NCBI RefSeq assembly: GCF_002160055.1
Contig: NZ_NFJV01000004.1
Span: 95,863-159,862, forward strand
Source: Mediterranea sp. An20
GTDB taxonomy: Bacteria; Bacteroidota; Bacteroidia; Bacteroidales; Bacteroidaceae
Reading direction: 5' to 3'
Length of the DNA: 64,000 nucleotides
Shown here one piece after another: positions 8,624-17,751 of this stretch (its first letter is position 1; the number at the start of each line of letters is the position of its first letter). A program made the position numbers and the translations under genes. Under the pieces are notes generated by a model. It had not been told where the DNA came from and made no database searches. It was given only the letters and a program-made list of their open reading frames with translations.

Positions 8624-11128
8624 TTATTTGCTTTCCAATTTCAGCACAGCCTTCTTCAAGCCCTTGGCAGTGGCCTCCAGCGTGATGCTGCCCGGCTCTT
8701 CGGTGGAAGAGACGATGGCGGTCATCATGCCGCTGAACACCTTCATCTGCGGGCGCTGGAAGGATTCCAGCGAAGCGGGGTTGCCGTTGGCACCGGCACG
8801 GTACCAGCCCTTGCCCTTCACGCGGAACTTGATTTCGTTGTCGGCTGTGGGGCAGAGGTTGCCGTCCTTGTCCACCACGCGCACGGTGACGAAAGAGAGG
8901 TCCTTGCCGTCGGCCTTAATCTGTGAGCGGTCGGGGATGAGTTCGATGGCGTAAGGCTTGCCTGCGGTGTGCATCTCCTTCTCGGCCACGGCCTTGCCGT
9001 TCTCATCGTAGGCCACGACTTTCACCGTGCCCGGCTCATACTTCGTGTCCATCCACATCAGGCGGTAACGGCTCTGGCGCTTGAAGGTGGTGGAGCCGAT
9101 GGTGTCGCACAGGCTGTTGGCAAGGGTGACGGACGTGTCTTTGGTGCGCTTGCCCTGGCTCTTACCGTTGATGAACAGTTCGGCCGAAGGATAGTTGGTG
9201 TAGACAAAGATGGGAGTCACCTCGCCTTCGCGGCCTTCCCAGTTCCAGTGGGGCAGGATGTGCAGGGTCTCTACTTCCGGATTCCAGTGGCTGCGGTAGA
9301 GATAGTACCGGTCTTTGGGGATGCCGGCCAGGTCGATGATACCGAACAGCGAGGAGTGGCTGGGCCAATCACTGTAATAAGGAGTGGGTTCGCCCAAGTA
9401 ATCGAAGCCCGTCCAGACGAATTCACCGATGCAGTAAGCAGAGTCTTCGTGCCACATGAAGTTGTCTTCGGGCAGGTCGGACCAGCCACAGTGTTCCACG
9501 TCGTAGGATGAAGCCTGGTGGTCGTCATACTTCTGCATGGAGCGGCGCACCACGGGGAACTTATAGACGCCGCGCGAACTGAGCGTAGAAGCCGTCTCGC
9601 TGCCCAGGATAATCTGTTGCGGCAGTTTCTTGTAGTTCTGCGCGTACTTGAAGGGACGGTAGTTGAAACCGGGCACGTCCAGGATGGCGGCCATGTTGTT
9701 GTTCACCACAGCGTCCGGGGCATCCATGCCGTTGGTGACGGGGCGCGTGGGGTCTTCGCGGTGGCAGATGTCCAAGAGGAAGCGCGTCAGCTTGGAACCC
9801 ACGGCTCCGTTCCACTGGTCGGGCACTTCATTGCCGATGCACCACATCACGACGCTGGGGTTGTTGCGGAAGTGGCGCAGGAGGTTCACGAGGTCTTTCT
9901 CTGCCCATTCGTCGAAGAAGAGGTTATAGCCATTGGGCACCTTCGGAGTTTTCCAGCCGTCGAACGATTCTGCCATCAGCATCATGCCCATCTCGTCGCA
10001 GGCTTCCACCAATTCGGGAGCAGGCATGTTGTGTGACGTACGGATAGCATTACAGCCCATATCCTTGAGGATGCGGATCTGGCGGCGGATACCTGCCACG
10101 TTGGCGATGCCACCCAAGGGACCGAGGTCGTGGTGGTTGCACACACCCTTGAAGACGGTGTGCTCGCCGTTCAGGAAGAAGCCCTTGTCGGGAATGAATT
10201 CCAGCGAACGGATGCCGAAGCGGGTAGTGTACTCGTCTTTCAGCGTGCTGCCTTCGTAGATTTTGGATTCGGCGGTATAGAGTGCGGGGCTGTCGGGACT
10301 CCACAGAGCGGGTTTGTCCACTACAAAGTCCTGCTCGAAGCCACGGCCGTCGTAGCGCGTGCCTTTCTTTTCATTCCGTGCCACCACCTTGCCGCTGGCA
10401 TCTTTCAGTTCGGTCACGATGCGATAGTCTTCAATCTTCTTTCCTTCGGGAAAGTCGAGACTGGTCTTCAGATTGATCTTGGCAAAGTCTTGGCTTACCT
10501 CCGGCGTAGTGAGTTGGGTGCCCCACGTCGGCACATGGGCATCTTCGTTAATCACCAGATGCACGTTGCGGTAGAGTCCGGCACCGGGATACCAGCGCGA
10601 CGACTCATGCTGGTTTTCCAGCCGGACGGCCAGTGTATTGGTGCCATCTGCCTTCAGGTAGGGCGTCACGTCGAAGTAGAAAGAATTGTAGCCATACGGC
10701 CAATAGCCCACTTCCTGTCCGTTGAGCCACACACGGGCATGGCTCATGGCTCCGTCGAAGATAAGCGTAGCCGTCTTGCCCTGCCCGAAATCGGGAGCCT
10801 CGAATTCCAGCCGGTACCAGCCGGTTCCTACGAAAGGCAAGCCGCCGGTACGTCCGGCATGCTCCATGGCTTCTTTCTGTCCGTCCTGCGTGATAGCCAG
10901 ATTCTGCTTGTCGTTCTCCACACTGAAGGGGCCGTAGATGGCCCAGTCGTGAGGTACGGTGACAGATTGCCATTTAGCGTCGTCAAACTCCGGGGTACTG
11001 AAACTCTTTTCATCTGCTCGGGTAAACTTCCACCCTTTCTCGAATGTCTGCTGGACGCGCACCTGCGCCCCCACGGCCTGCGACAACAATGCTGCCGCCA
11101 AGACCCAAAGAAATCTAATGTTTTTCAT
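8624..11128 (-). CDS. GH2 family glycoside hydrolase (beta-galactosidase-like), secreted
   Basis: 834 residues from the ATG at 11128, chosen because it begins a clean signal peptide (MKNIRFLWVLAAALLSQAVGAQ); a start 11 codons upstream would spoil it. Order: sugar-binding jelly roll (~30-190), Ig-like domain, TIM barrel with the acid/base Glu434 in WCIGNEVPDQW and the likely nucleophile Glu511 in LGSETAST, then C-terminal Ig-like/DUF4982-type domains. HNMPAPELVEACDEMGM is the usual GH2 active-site strand. It removes terminal beta-linked sugars, most likely galactose, in the periplasm. It lies 109 bp behind the GH29 fucosidase on the same strand, fitting joint work on host glycans. Exact linkage is not known. 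Confidence 0.92.
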   Translation of the reverse strand: MKNIRFLWVLAAALLSQAVGAQVRVQQTFEKGWKFTRADEKSFSTPEFDDAKWQSVTVPHDWAIYGPFSVENDKQNLAITQDGQKEAMEHAGRTGGLPFVGTGWYRLEFEAPDFGQGKTATLIFDGAMSHARVWLNGQEVGYWPYGYNSFYFDVTPYLKADGTNTLAVRLENQHESSRWYPGAGLYRNVHLVINEDAHVPTWGTQLTTPEVSQDFAKINLKTSLDFPEGKKIEDYRIVTELKDASGKVVARNEKKGTRYDGRGFEQDFVVDKPALWSPDSPALYTAESKIYEGSTLKDEYTTRFGIRSLEFIPDKGFFLNGEHTVFKGVCNHHDLGPLGGIANVAGIRRQIRILKDMGCNAIRTSHNMPAPELVEACDEMGMMLMAESFDGWKTPKVPNGYNLFFDEWAEKDLVNLLRHFRNNPSVVMWCIGNEVPDQWNGAVGSKLTRFLLDICHREDPTRPVTNGMDAPDAVVNNNMAAILDVPGFNYRPFKYAQNYKKLPQQIILGSETASTLSSRGVYKFPVVRRSMQKYDDHQASSYDVEHCGWSDLPEDNFMWHEDSAYCIGEFVWTGFDYLGEPTPYYSDWPSHSSLFGIIDLAGIPKDRYYLYRSHWNPEVETLHILPHWNWEGREGEVTPIFVYTNYPSAELFINGKSQGKRTKDTSVTLANSLCDTIGSTTFKRQSRYRLMWMDTKYEPGTVKVVAYDENGKAVAEKEMHTAGKPYAIELIPDRSQIKADGKDLSFVTVRVVDKDGNLCPTADNEIKFRVKGKGWYRAGANGNPASLESFQRPQMKVFSGMMTAIVSSTEEPGSITLEATAKGLKKAVLKLESK

Positions 11129-11158
11129 ACAGAAAAATGTAATTCGCTGATAATTTGC

Positions 11159-11166
11159 CAAAGATA
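11159..11166 (-). promoter_or_regulatory. -7 box of the GH2 gene
   Basis: TATCTTTG on the minus strand, 31 bp before the chosen ATG; no -33 box seen. It suggests GH2 can be transcribed separately from GH29. Confidence 0.6.
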
Positions 11167-11237
11167 GTCATATAATTGGAAAATCACAGATTTTTAGTCT
11201 GTTTTTTTCAAAGAAAGTGCCCATTCTTTTGCCTGGT

Positions 11238-12701
11238 TCACACCTTGGCCTGCTGGTAAGCATCCTGGTCGCCGTTGTTGTCAATCAATTCCACCTCTAC
11301 GACGAAAGGACCGGCAAACGTCTTTCCTTCGGGCAGATACAGATTGAACAGTCGGGCGTTCTGTTTGTTGCGCCCGGCATCTTCCACTTTCAGGGCGGTT
11401 CCGCCATCCAGCAGCTTCACCCGTCCCGGCACGTAGGTTTTCTTGTCAAACACCAGGCGCAGGACGTTGTTCAGGGGTTGGTTGTAGACGTGCAGGAAGA
11501 GCCGGTTTCCTTTCTGCGTCATGAATCCCCAGCCCTGTTTGTGTACACCCGCGGCAGGCTCCGCATCGCGTATGGCCTCGCCGTTTACGTCCATCCAACG
11601 CCCAATCTCGGCGGCAATCTGCTGTTCCTCCACCCGGAAATGCCCGTTTCCGTCCGGACCGAAGTTAATCACCAGGTTTCCTCCCAGCGAATTGCACTCA
11701 GACAGCATACTGAGCAGTTCGTAGGGCGTCTTGGCATACGTGGTCCATGTCTTGGCATATCCCCAGCCATTTTCGGGAATCGTCATGCAACAATCCCAGT
11801 CGTTACCCCTCAATTGTCCGATGTCTGTCGGGATGTCCCTTTCCCAGGTCTGGTCGTAGTCGCCTATCAGGTCGCCGTTCAAATCGTAACGGCGGTTTCC
11901 ATATTCGTCAGCCCTGAAGCGGCTTCCGATAATCAGGCCGGGATGCAAAGCCCGCAACTCCTGCTCCAGTTCGTGGGCAAACTCCGCCTCCCCTACCCAA
12001 GAGGCATCCCATGTGCCGTCGAACCAGAATCCCTTAATCTGAGGATAATTCTCCAGCAATTCCAGCAATTGGTTGCGAGTAAACTGTTTGAATCCTTCCC
12101 AGCGGGCCTTTTCCTCTTCGTTCTTAGGCGGCTGATAAAGCCATCCTCCCTGATTCCAATCCATGATGGAAAAATAGAGGTAGACATCAATACCTTCGGC
12201 CGTATAGGCATCGACCACTTGCCCCACTATATCTTTCTGATAAGGTGTATGCGCCACCGTATAATCGGTATAGCGGCTGGGCCAGAGGCAAAAGCCGTCA
12301 TGATGCTTGGTGGTGAATATCAGATAGCCTGCCCCCATTTTCTTAGCCATGCGCGCCCAGGCCTTGGCATCGAAACCGGTCGGGTTAAACTGCTTGTAGA
12401 GATTGTCGTACTCTTCCCTCGGAAATTCTCTCCATGCACGTATCCATTCCGCCGCGCCGTTGTAGGTCTTCCCATTCCACTCTCCTCCGGGAATGGCATA
12501 GACGCCCCAGTGAATAAACTGCCCCAGTCCGTAACCGCGCCAACGCTCCATGTCGGCATCCGTCCGCTTTCCGGGGTGGTCCGAACCATGTTTCAAGGGA
12601 ATAGTGACACGCCCTTTCGGGCTTCCACCGGTCTGCGCCCAGGCATTCCAGCTCATGGCCATGAACAAAGCCATGCATACCGTGACAATACGAGTTTTCA
12701 T
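11238..12701 (-). CDS. GH29 alpha-L-fucosidase, secreted
   Basis: 487 residues. A signal peptide ends at WNAWAQ (about residue 23). The GH29 barrel shows GLGQFIHWGVYA (58-69), the fucose-binding KHHDGFCLW (132-140) and the nucleophile Asp228 in FWFDGTW. GH29 enzymes are retaining fucosidases that remove terminal alpha-L-fucose; which subfamily (broad or alpha-1,3/4-specific) is not decided here. A beta-sandwich follows after ~residue 370. It is upstream of GH2 on the same strand. No regulator or SusCD pair is adjacent on this side. Confidence 0.93.
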   Translation of the reverse strand: MKTRIVTVCMALFMAMSWNAWAQTGGSPKGRVTIPLKHGSDHPGKRTDADMERWRGYGLGQFIHWGVYAIPGGEWNGKTYNGAAEWIRAWREFPREEYDNLYKQFNPTGFDAKAWARMAKKMGAGYLIFTTKHHDGFCLWPSRYTDYTVAHTPYQKDIVGQVVDAYTAEGIDVYLYFSIMDWNQGGWLYQPPKNEEEKARWEGFKQFTRNQLLELLENYPQIKGFWFDGTWDASWVGEAEFAHELEQELRALHPGLIIGSRFRADEYGNRRYDLNGDLIGDYDQTWERDIPTDIGQLRGNDWDCCMTIPENGWGYAKTWTTYAKTPYELLSMLSECNSLGGNLVINFGPDGNGHFRVEEQQIAAEIGRWMDVNGEAIRDAEPAAGVHKQGWGFMTQKGNRLFLHVYNQPLNNVLRLVFDKKTYVPGRVKLLDGGTALKVEDAGRNKQNARLFNLYLPEGKTFAGPFVVEVELIDNNGDQDAYQQAKV

Positions 12702-12824
12702 AAAATGTTTGTATCAGATATAATGTTAAAAATAAAATACGCCCGACAGGAGGAAACTTCTTGCGGACAGCCCCAGCCTGCAAGCCGCAAGAGAGAACCC
12801 GGTCCAGAAATTTCCCGGCACGGG

Positions 12825-12832
12825 CAAAATTA
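12825..12832 (-). promoter_or_regulatory. -7 box of the GH29 gene
   Basis: TAATTTTG on the minus strand, implying a 5' leader of about 115 nt before the GH29 ATG. No clear -33 box. Confidence 0.45.
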
Positions 12833-12957
12833 CAGAAAAACGACGGAATGACCAGCCCTTCTGCCTGCAGATTGCTGCAATTTACGCTTTTTATTTTCCG
12901 CGCAGACATATACGGCTGCCAACGAAGCTATTAAATGAAAACTTCCAGGGGCTTGGA

Positions 12958-13023
12958 AACGGCTTGCCAAAGGCTTGGGAGAAGACTGCTAATATAGAAG
13001 GGAAAACGGCAGACCGTCAGCAG
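12958..13023. repeat. Degenerate 22-bp-period repeat (weak member of the family)
   Basis: Three consecutive 22-bp blocks between GH29 and the tRNA gene. The middle one (12980-13001) contains GACTGCTAATATAGAAG, close to the unit at 32309-32330 (GGTGCTTGTATAGAAG). The flanking blocks are poorly conserved, so the array here is uncertain. Nothing else was seen in 12833-13065. Confidence 0.35.
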
Positions 13024-13065
13024 AATACACCTCCAATTATTCTGAGACATATACAGAGGGAAAGT

Positions 13066-13135
13066 AGTCTCGCCGGGAATCGAACCCGGATCTAAAGTTT
13101 AGGAAACTTCTATTCTATCCGTTGAACTACAAGAC
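13066..13135 (-). tRNA. tRNA-Arg (anticodon CCU)
   Basis: Read on the minus strand: acceptor GTCTTGT pairs with GCGAGAC, the anticodon loop is TTCCTAA (anticodon CCT), and the T arm is CCGGGTTCGATTCCCGG. The CCA end is not encoded. The base in the discriminator position is T, if the acceptor stem is taken as seven pairs. Confidence 0.93.
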
Positions 13136-13178
13136 CATTTTGTCAGCTTTTAAAGGGCAAAAGCGTGGAATACGGGCG

Positions 13179-13186
13179 CAAAGATA
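13179..13186 (-). promoter_or_regulatory. -7 box of tRNA-Arg
   Basis: TATCTTTG on the minus strand, 44 bp upstream of the mature tRNA 5' end. Confidence 0.6.
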
Positions 13187-13318
13187 ATGCTTTCTGTTGA
13201 TTTTACGAAGAAAAATTTTGCGAATCCGATTAACTTTCCGAAATTTGCCCGTCGAGCCTCAGACTCTGACATCCTAAATAAGAAATAACAACCTAATACT
13301 TAGTAATTACATAACGAT

Positions 13319-15169
13319 ATGGCAAACGACATGATGGTCAAAGAGCTGGACGAAGTGGTAGTACGCTTTTCCGGTGACTCCGGCGACGGTATGCAACTCG
13401 CCGGCAACATCTTTTCAACAGTTTCGGCTACGGTGGGAAACGACATCAGCACCTTCCCCGACTATCCGGCAGATATCCGCGCCCCGCAAGGCTCGCTGAC
13501 GGGTGTCTCGGGCTTCCAGGTGCACATCGGCGCCCGCAAAGTATATACGCCGGGCGACCAGTGCGACGTGCTGGTGGCCATGAACGCTGCCGCGCTCAAA
13601 ACACAATATAAGTTTGCCAAGCCCAACGGATGCATCATCATTGATACGGATGCCTTCCAGAAGTCGGACTTGGACAAAGCAGCTTTCGCAACCGATGACC
13701 CCATTCAGGAACTGGGTATCAAGCAGGAACTCATCGCAGCGCCCATCACTAAAATGGTGAAGGACTGCCTGGCAGATACGGGCATGGACAACAAGGCCAT
13801 GCTGAAATGCCGCAACATGTTTGTCGTGGGCTTGGTGTGCTGGCTCTTCGACCGCGACCTGACAATTGCCGAAGTGTTCCTGCGCGAGAAATTTGCCAAG
13901 AAACCCGAAGTGGCAGAAGCCAACATCAAAGTGATACATGCCGGATGGGATTACGGACACAACACGCACGCCTCCATCGCCCACGCTACCTGGCGCATTG
14001 AAAGCAAGGAAAAGGTACCCGGACGCTACATGGACATCACAGGCAACAAAGCCACGGCCTACGGCTTCATGGCTGCTGCCGAAAAGGCAGGCCTGAAACT
14101 GTTCCTCGGCTCCTACCCCATCACTCCCGCTACTGACGTGCTGCACGAACTGTCCAAACACAAGTCGCTGGGCGTAATGACCGTGCAGTGCGAAGACGAA
14201 ATATCGGGCTGCTCTACTGCCATCGGCGCCTCGTTTGCCGGAGCACTGGCCGTCACCTCTACTTCCGGACCGGGCGTCTGCCTGAAGTCCGAAGCCATGA
14301 ACTTGGCCGTCATCACTGAGCTGCCCCTGGTGGTGCTCGACGTACAGCGCGGAGGTCCGTCTACCGGATTGCCCACCAAGTCAGAACAGACCGACCTGCT
14401 GCAGGCCCTCTTCGGACGTAACGGCGAAAGCCCCATGCCGGTCATCGCCGCCACTTCGCCTACCCATTGCTTCGACGCAGCCTATATGGCCTGCAAGATA
14501 GCTCTGGAACACATGACACCCGTTGTCTTACTGACCGACGGCTACGTGGCCAACGGTTCGGGCGCCTGGCGTCTGCCTAACTTGAACGAATATCCCGATA
14601 TAAAGCCCCCGTACGTAACCGAGGCTATGAAAGGACATTACTCGCCCTACCACCGCAATGCCGAGACGGGCGTGCGCTATTGGGCCATCCCCGGACAAGA
14701 AGGTTTCACCCACATTCTGGGCGGACTGGAGAAGGACAGCTGGACGGGAGCTATCTCGACAGACCCGCAGAACCACAATCTGATGTGTCACCTCCGCGCC
14801 GAGAAGGTAGCCAAGATTCCCGTACCCGACGTGCAGGTCTACGGACGTGCCGATGATGCCGACCTGCTCATCGTGGGCTTCGGCGGTACGTTCGGACATC
14901 TCTATTCGGCCATGGACGAATTGCTGAAAGAAGGCAAAAAGGTGGCACTGGCTCACTTTGCCTACCTCAACCCGCTGCCCAAGAACACGGCCGAGGTGCT
15001 GAAGAAATATCCCAAAGTCGTAGTGGCCGAGCAGAACTTGGGTCAGTTTGCCGGATACCTGCGCATGAAGGTAGACAACTTCGTGCCCTACCAGTACAAC
15101 GAAGTCAAAGGCCAGCCCTTCGTAGTAAGCGAACTGGTGGCCGCATTCAACGAAATCTTAAACAAATAA
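13319..15169 (+). CDS. korA: 2-oxoacid:ferredoxin oxidoreductase, fused gamma-alpha subunit (KorA)
   Basis: 616 residues. The N-terminal gamma domain (about 12-200) starts with VVVRFSGDSGDGMQLAGNIF; the alpha domain follows from ~235 with LGSYPITPATDVLHELSK and DVQRGGPSTGLPTKSEQ, the pyrimidine-domain signature. The C-terminal transketolase-like domain begins near ADLLIVGFGGTFGHL. With KorB it oxidatively decarboxylates a 2-oxo acid, probably 2-oxoglutarate, to the acyl-CoA and reduces ferredoxin; in anaerobes it can also run reductively. The gamma-alpha fusion is the normal two-subunit form. KorB starts 17 bp downstream. Confidence 0.95.
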   Translation: MANDMMVKELDEVVVRFSGDSGDGMQLAGNIFSTVSATVGNDISTFPDYPADIRAPQGSLTGVSGFQVHIGARKVYTPGDQCDVLVAMNAAALKTQYKFAKPNGCIIIDTDAFQKSDLDKAAFATDDPIQELGIKQELIAAPITKMVKDCLADTGMDNKAMLKCRNMFVVGLVCWLFDRDLTIAEVFLREKFAKKPEVAEANIKVIHAGWDYGHNTHASIAHATWRIESKEKVPGRYMDITGNKATAYGFMAAAEKAGLKLFLGSYPITPATDVLHELSKHKSLGVMTVQCEDEISGCSTAIGASFAGALAVTSTSGPGVCLKSEAMNLAVITELPLVVLDVQRGGPSTGLPTKSEQTDLLQALFGRNGESPMPVIAATSPTHCFDAAYMACKIALEHMTPVVLLTDGYVANGSGAWRLPNLNEYPDIKPPYVTEAMKGHYSPYHRNAETGVRYWAIPGQEGFTHILGGLEKDSWTGAISTDPQNHNLMCHLRAEKVAKIPVPDVQVYGRADDADLLIVGFGGTFGHLYSAMDELLKEGKKVALAHFAYLNPLPKNTAEVLKKYPKVVVAEQNLGQFAGYLRMKVDNFVPYQYNEVKGQPFVVSELVAAFNEILNK

Positions 15170-15185
15170 GCAAGGAGGACTAATC

Positions 15186-16199
15186 ATGGACAACAACAAT
15201 ACCTATACTGCCAAAGACTTCAAGAAAGGACAACCACGCTGGTGCCCCGGATGCGGCGACCACTTCTTCCTGGCCTCCCTGCACAAGGCCATGGCCGAAC
15301 TGGGCATTGCCCCCTGGCAGACGGCTGTCATCTCCGGCATCGGCTGCTCCAGCCGGCTGCCCTATTACATGAACACCTACGCCATGCAGACCATACACGG
15401 ACGTGCTGCCGCCATCTCCACGGGAGCCAAGGTGGCTAACCCCGACCTTACAGTCTGGCAGATTTCAGGCGACGGTGACGGTCTGGCCATCGGTGGTAAC
15501 CACTTCATACACGCCGTGCGACGCAACATAGACATCAACATGATTCTGCTGAACAACCGTATTTATGGGCTGACCAAAGGACAATATTCGCCCACCTCAC
15601 CCCGCGGATTCGTCAGCAAGTCATCACCCTACGGCACGGTAGAGGACCCCTTCCATCCCGCCGAACTGTGCTTCGGGGCCCGCGGACGTTTCTTTGCCCG
15701 CGCCGTAGCCACCGACGCACCCGGCACAGTGGAGATTCTGAAGGCAGCCGCCCTGCATAAAGGAGCTGCCGTATGTGAGATTCTGCAAAACTGCGTCATC
15801 TTCAACAACGGTACGCACGAATCTGTCTACACCAAAGAAGGACGTGCCAAGCATGCCATCTACTTAGAGCACGGTAAGCCCATGTTGTTCGGCGAGAACC
15901 ATGAATACGGTCTCATGCAGGAGGGCTTCGGACTGAAAGTGGTAAAACTGGGCGAGAACGGTGTGACGGAGAAAGACATCCTCATCCACGATGCACATTG
16001 CATGGACAACACCCTGCAACTGAAGCTCGCACTGATGGAAGGACCGGACTTTCCCATCGCTCTCGGCGTTATCCGCGATGTCAGCGAGCCGACTTACGAC
16101 GAAGCCGTGCATGCCCAAATTGAAGAGGTCAGTGCCAAGAAGAAGTATCACAACTTCGAGGAATTACTGGAAACCAACGATACGTGGGAGGTAAAATAA
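15186..16199 (+). CDS. korB: 2-oxoacid:ferredoxin oxidoreductase, beta subunit (KorB)
   Basis: 337 residues, the TPP-binding partner of KorA. RWCPGCGDHFFL carries the conserved cysteines near the N-terminus, and GDGDGLAIGGNHFIHAVRRN is the TPP/magnesium motif (GDGD...N). YGLTKGQYSPTS follows as in this family. A strong AAGGAGG Shine-Dalgarno sequence lies upstream of the ATG, which is unusual for Bacteroidota and supports the start. No separate ferredoxin-domain subunit is adjacent, consistent with the two-subunit type. Confidence 0.95.
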   Translation: MDNNNTYTAKDFKKGQPRWCPGCGDHFFLASLHKAMAELGIAPWQTAVISGIGCSSRLPYYMNTYAMQTIHGRAAAISTGAKVANPDLTVWQISGDGDGLAIGGNHFIHAVRRNIDINMILLNNRIYGLTKGQYSPTSPRGFVSKSSPYGTVEDPFHPAELCFGARGRFFARAVATDAPGTVEILKAAALHKGAAVCEILQNCVIFNNGTHESVYTKEGRAKHAIYLEHGKPMLFGENHEYGLMQEGFGLKVVKLGENGVTEKDILIHDAHCMDNTLQLKLALMEGPDFPIALGVIRDVSEPTYDEAVHAQIEEVSAKKKYHNFEELLETNDTWEVK

Positions 16200-16224
16200 A
16201 TCCCCCTAATCCCCGATAAAACGT

Positions 16225-16268
16225 ACAGACGGACGGCTACCGGCAACGGCACCGCCCGTCTGTTTTTT
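16225..16268 (+). terminator. Terminator of korAB
   Basis: 12-bp stem with one mismatch (ACAGACGGACGG with CCGCCCGTCTGT) followed directly by TTTTTT. Confidence 0.88.
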
Positions 16269-16376
16269 CATCCCTCCACCGGATGCAGTTTCAGACTGAC
16301 CCCCTATGCAGATACCTGCCGTCGGCAATGTCTGCATACGCAGTTTTGACGGCATTCCACCGAAAAAAGCCCCCGA

Positions 16377-16411
16377 TTTGCATACTTTCCGCCCAAGAAA
16401 GCGTATATTTG
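16377..16411 (+). promoter_or_regulatory. Promoter of pdxB
   Basis: TATATTTG (16404-16411), 34 bp before the ATG; TTTG (16377-16380) lies 23 bp upstream, slightly far for a -33 box. Confidence 0.6.
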
Positions 16412-16444
16412 CACCCCAAAAGTCCCAAGGAGACGAGAAGAGTT

Positions 16445-17488
16445 ATGAAAATCATTGTCGATAATAAAATCCCCTTTATCCGCGAAGCCGCTGAGCATGT
16501 GGCCGATGAAGTGGTTTACGCACCCGGTCATGAATTTACACCGGAACTTGTAAAAGACGCTGACGCACTCATCATACGCACCCGTACCCGCTGCGACCGC
16601 CACTTGCTGGAGGGGAGCAGTGTGCGTTTCATCGCCACTGCCACCATCGGTTTCGACCACATAGATACCGAATACTGCCGCCAGGCAGGCATACAATGGG
16701 CCAATGCACCGGGTTGCAACGCACCCTCGGTGGCACAATACCTGCACTCCGTCCTGCTGTTGCTGCAAATGAAGCGCGACAAACCGCTGGCAGGCCTTAC
16801 CCTGGGTATCGTAGGCGTAGGCCACGTGGGCAGCCTCATCGCCGAAGTGGGCAGCGACATGGGCATGAAGGTGCTGCTCAACGACCCGCCCCGCGAAGAG
16901 CAGGAGGGCCCCGGGCGCTTCTGCCCGCTGAGCCAACTGGCAGAAGAAAGCGATATTCTCACCTTCCATGTTCCCCTTGTTCGCACAGGCAATTATCCTA
17001 CTTTCCACTTGGCAGACGAAGACTTCTTCCGCTCGCTGCGCCGCAAGCCCGTGTTCATCAACACATCACGGGGAGAAGTGCACGATACGCAGGCACTGCT
17101 GTCGGCCCTCGCCGAAGGACGCATTGCCGATGCCGTCATCGACGTGTGGGAAAACGAACCGGACATCGACCGCAATCTTCTGCAGCAGGCCTTAATCGGC
17201 ACCCCGCACATTGCAGGCTATTCGGCCGACGGCAAAGCCAACGCCTCGCGCATGGCCCTCACTGCCGTGTGCAAGTTCTTCGGCATCAAGCCCGACTTCC
17301 ATATCGCTCCGCCCAAGCCGCTGAACCCCGTCATCACCGCAGCCAACGAGACGGAAGCCTACCTGCAGATGTATGACCCACGCCGCGACAGCGAAGCCCT
17401 GAAAGCTCATCCCGAGCAATTCGAACAACTGAGGGGCGATTATCCCCTGCGCCGCGAAAGACAAGCATATCTGTTCAGGCACGTCTGA
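16445..17488 (+). CDS. pdxB: Erythronate-4-phosphate dehydrogenase PdxB
   Basis: 347 residues from ATG 16445; upstream in-frame sequence is non-coding and holds the promoter. D-isomer 2-hydroxyacid dehydrogenase fold: N-terminal MKIIVDNKIPFIREAAE typical of PdxB, NAD-binding GIVGVGHVGSLIAEV, the substrate Arg in NTSRGEVHD, Glu in VWENEPDID and the catalytic His in GTPHIAGYSADGK. The C-terminal PdxB dimerisation domain is present. It oxidises 4-phosphoerythronate in the DXP-independent PLP route of vitamin B6 synthesis. It stands alone between korAB and purN. Confidence 0.93.
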   Translation: MKIIVDNKIPFIREAAEHVADEVVYAPGHEFTPELVKDADALIIRTRTRCDRHLLEGSSVRFIATATIGFDHIDTEYCRQAGIQWANAPGCNAPSVAQYLHSVLLLLQMKRDKPLAGLTLGIVGVGHVGSLIAEVGSDMGMKVLLNDPPREEQEGPGRFCPLSQLAEESDILTFHVPLVRTGNYPTFHLADEDFFRSLRRKPVFINTSRGEVHDTQALLSALAEGRIADAVIDVWENEPDIDRNLLQQALIGTPHIAGYSADGKANASRMALTAVCKFFGIKPDFHIAPPKPLNPVITAANETEAYLQMYDPRRDSEALKAHPEQFEQLRGDYPLRRERQAYLFRHV

Positions 17489-17530
17489 ATCGGACGGACA
17501 ACCTTCCGGCTAAACTTATTCCGAAATACA

Positions 17531-17575
17531 GAAAGCAGTGAGAGATGTCGCATCCATACATCTCTCACTGCTTTC
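17531..17575. terminator. Bidirectional terminator-like hairpin between pdxB and purN
   Basis: Perfect 18-bp stem (17531-17548 with 17558-17575; core AGTGAGAGATGT) with a 9-nt loop between convergent genes. No T tract on either side. Confidence 0.65.
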
Positions 17576-17601
17576 ACTGTGACAGGACCAAGCGTTTCCT
17601 G

Positions 17602-17714
17602 AAGCAGGCTACACAGCATGCAAACAAGGAATATATTCCGACCGGACTCGAAATAGGTTACGAGCGGACACGGAATATATGACAAATAAACGCCGAATAT
17701 ATACCGCCCGGAGG
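17602..17714. repeat. Intergenic array with 22-bp period (AT-rich variant)
   Basis: 17602-17623 (AAGCAGGCTACACAGCAT...) resembles the 32331-32352 unit. After 3 bp follow four 22-bp blocks at 17627, 17649, 17671 and 17693, each starting with GGAATATAT, CGAAATAGG, CGGAATATAT or CCGAATATAT. The period is exact while the sequence has drifted from the AGC...CTGC core. Confidence 0.55.
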
Positions 17715-17751
17715 GAGGAGCGGAATCGCCCGCCTTCAATCTTCACAACCT

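Noticed and set aside
10130..11167. 345-codon plus-strand frame opposite the GH2 gene
   Set aside because: Antisense shadow of an intact GH2 reading frame with catalytic residues.
11217..12851. Long open frame on the plus strand opposite the GH29 gene (544 codons)
   Set aside because: It is antisense to a clear GH29 gene and has no recognisable domain; long antisense frames are common in GC-rich coding DNA.
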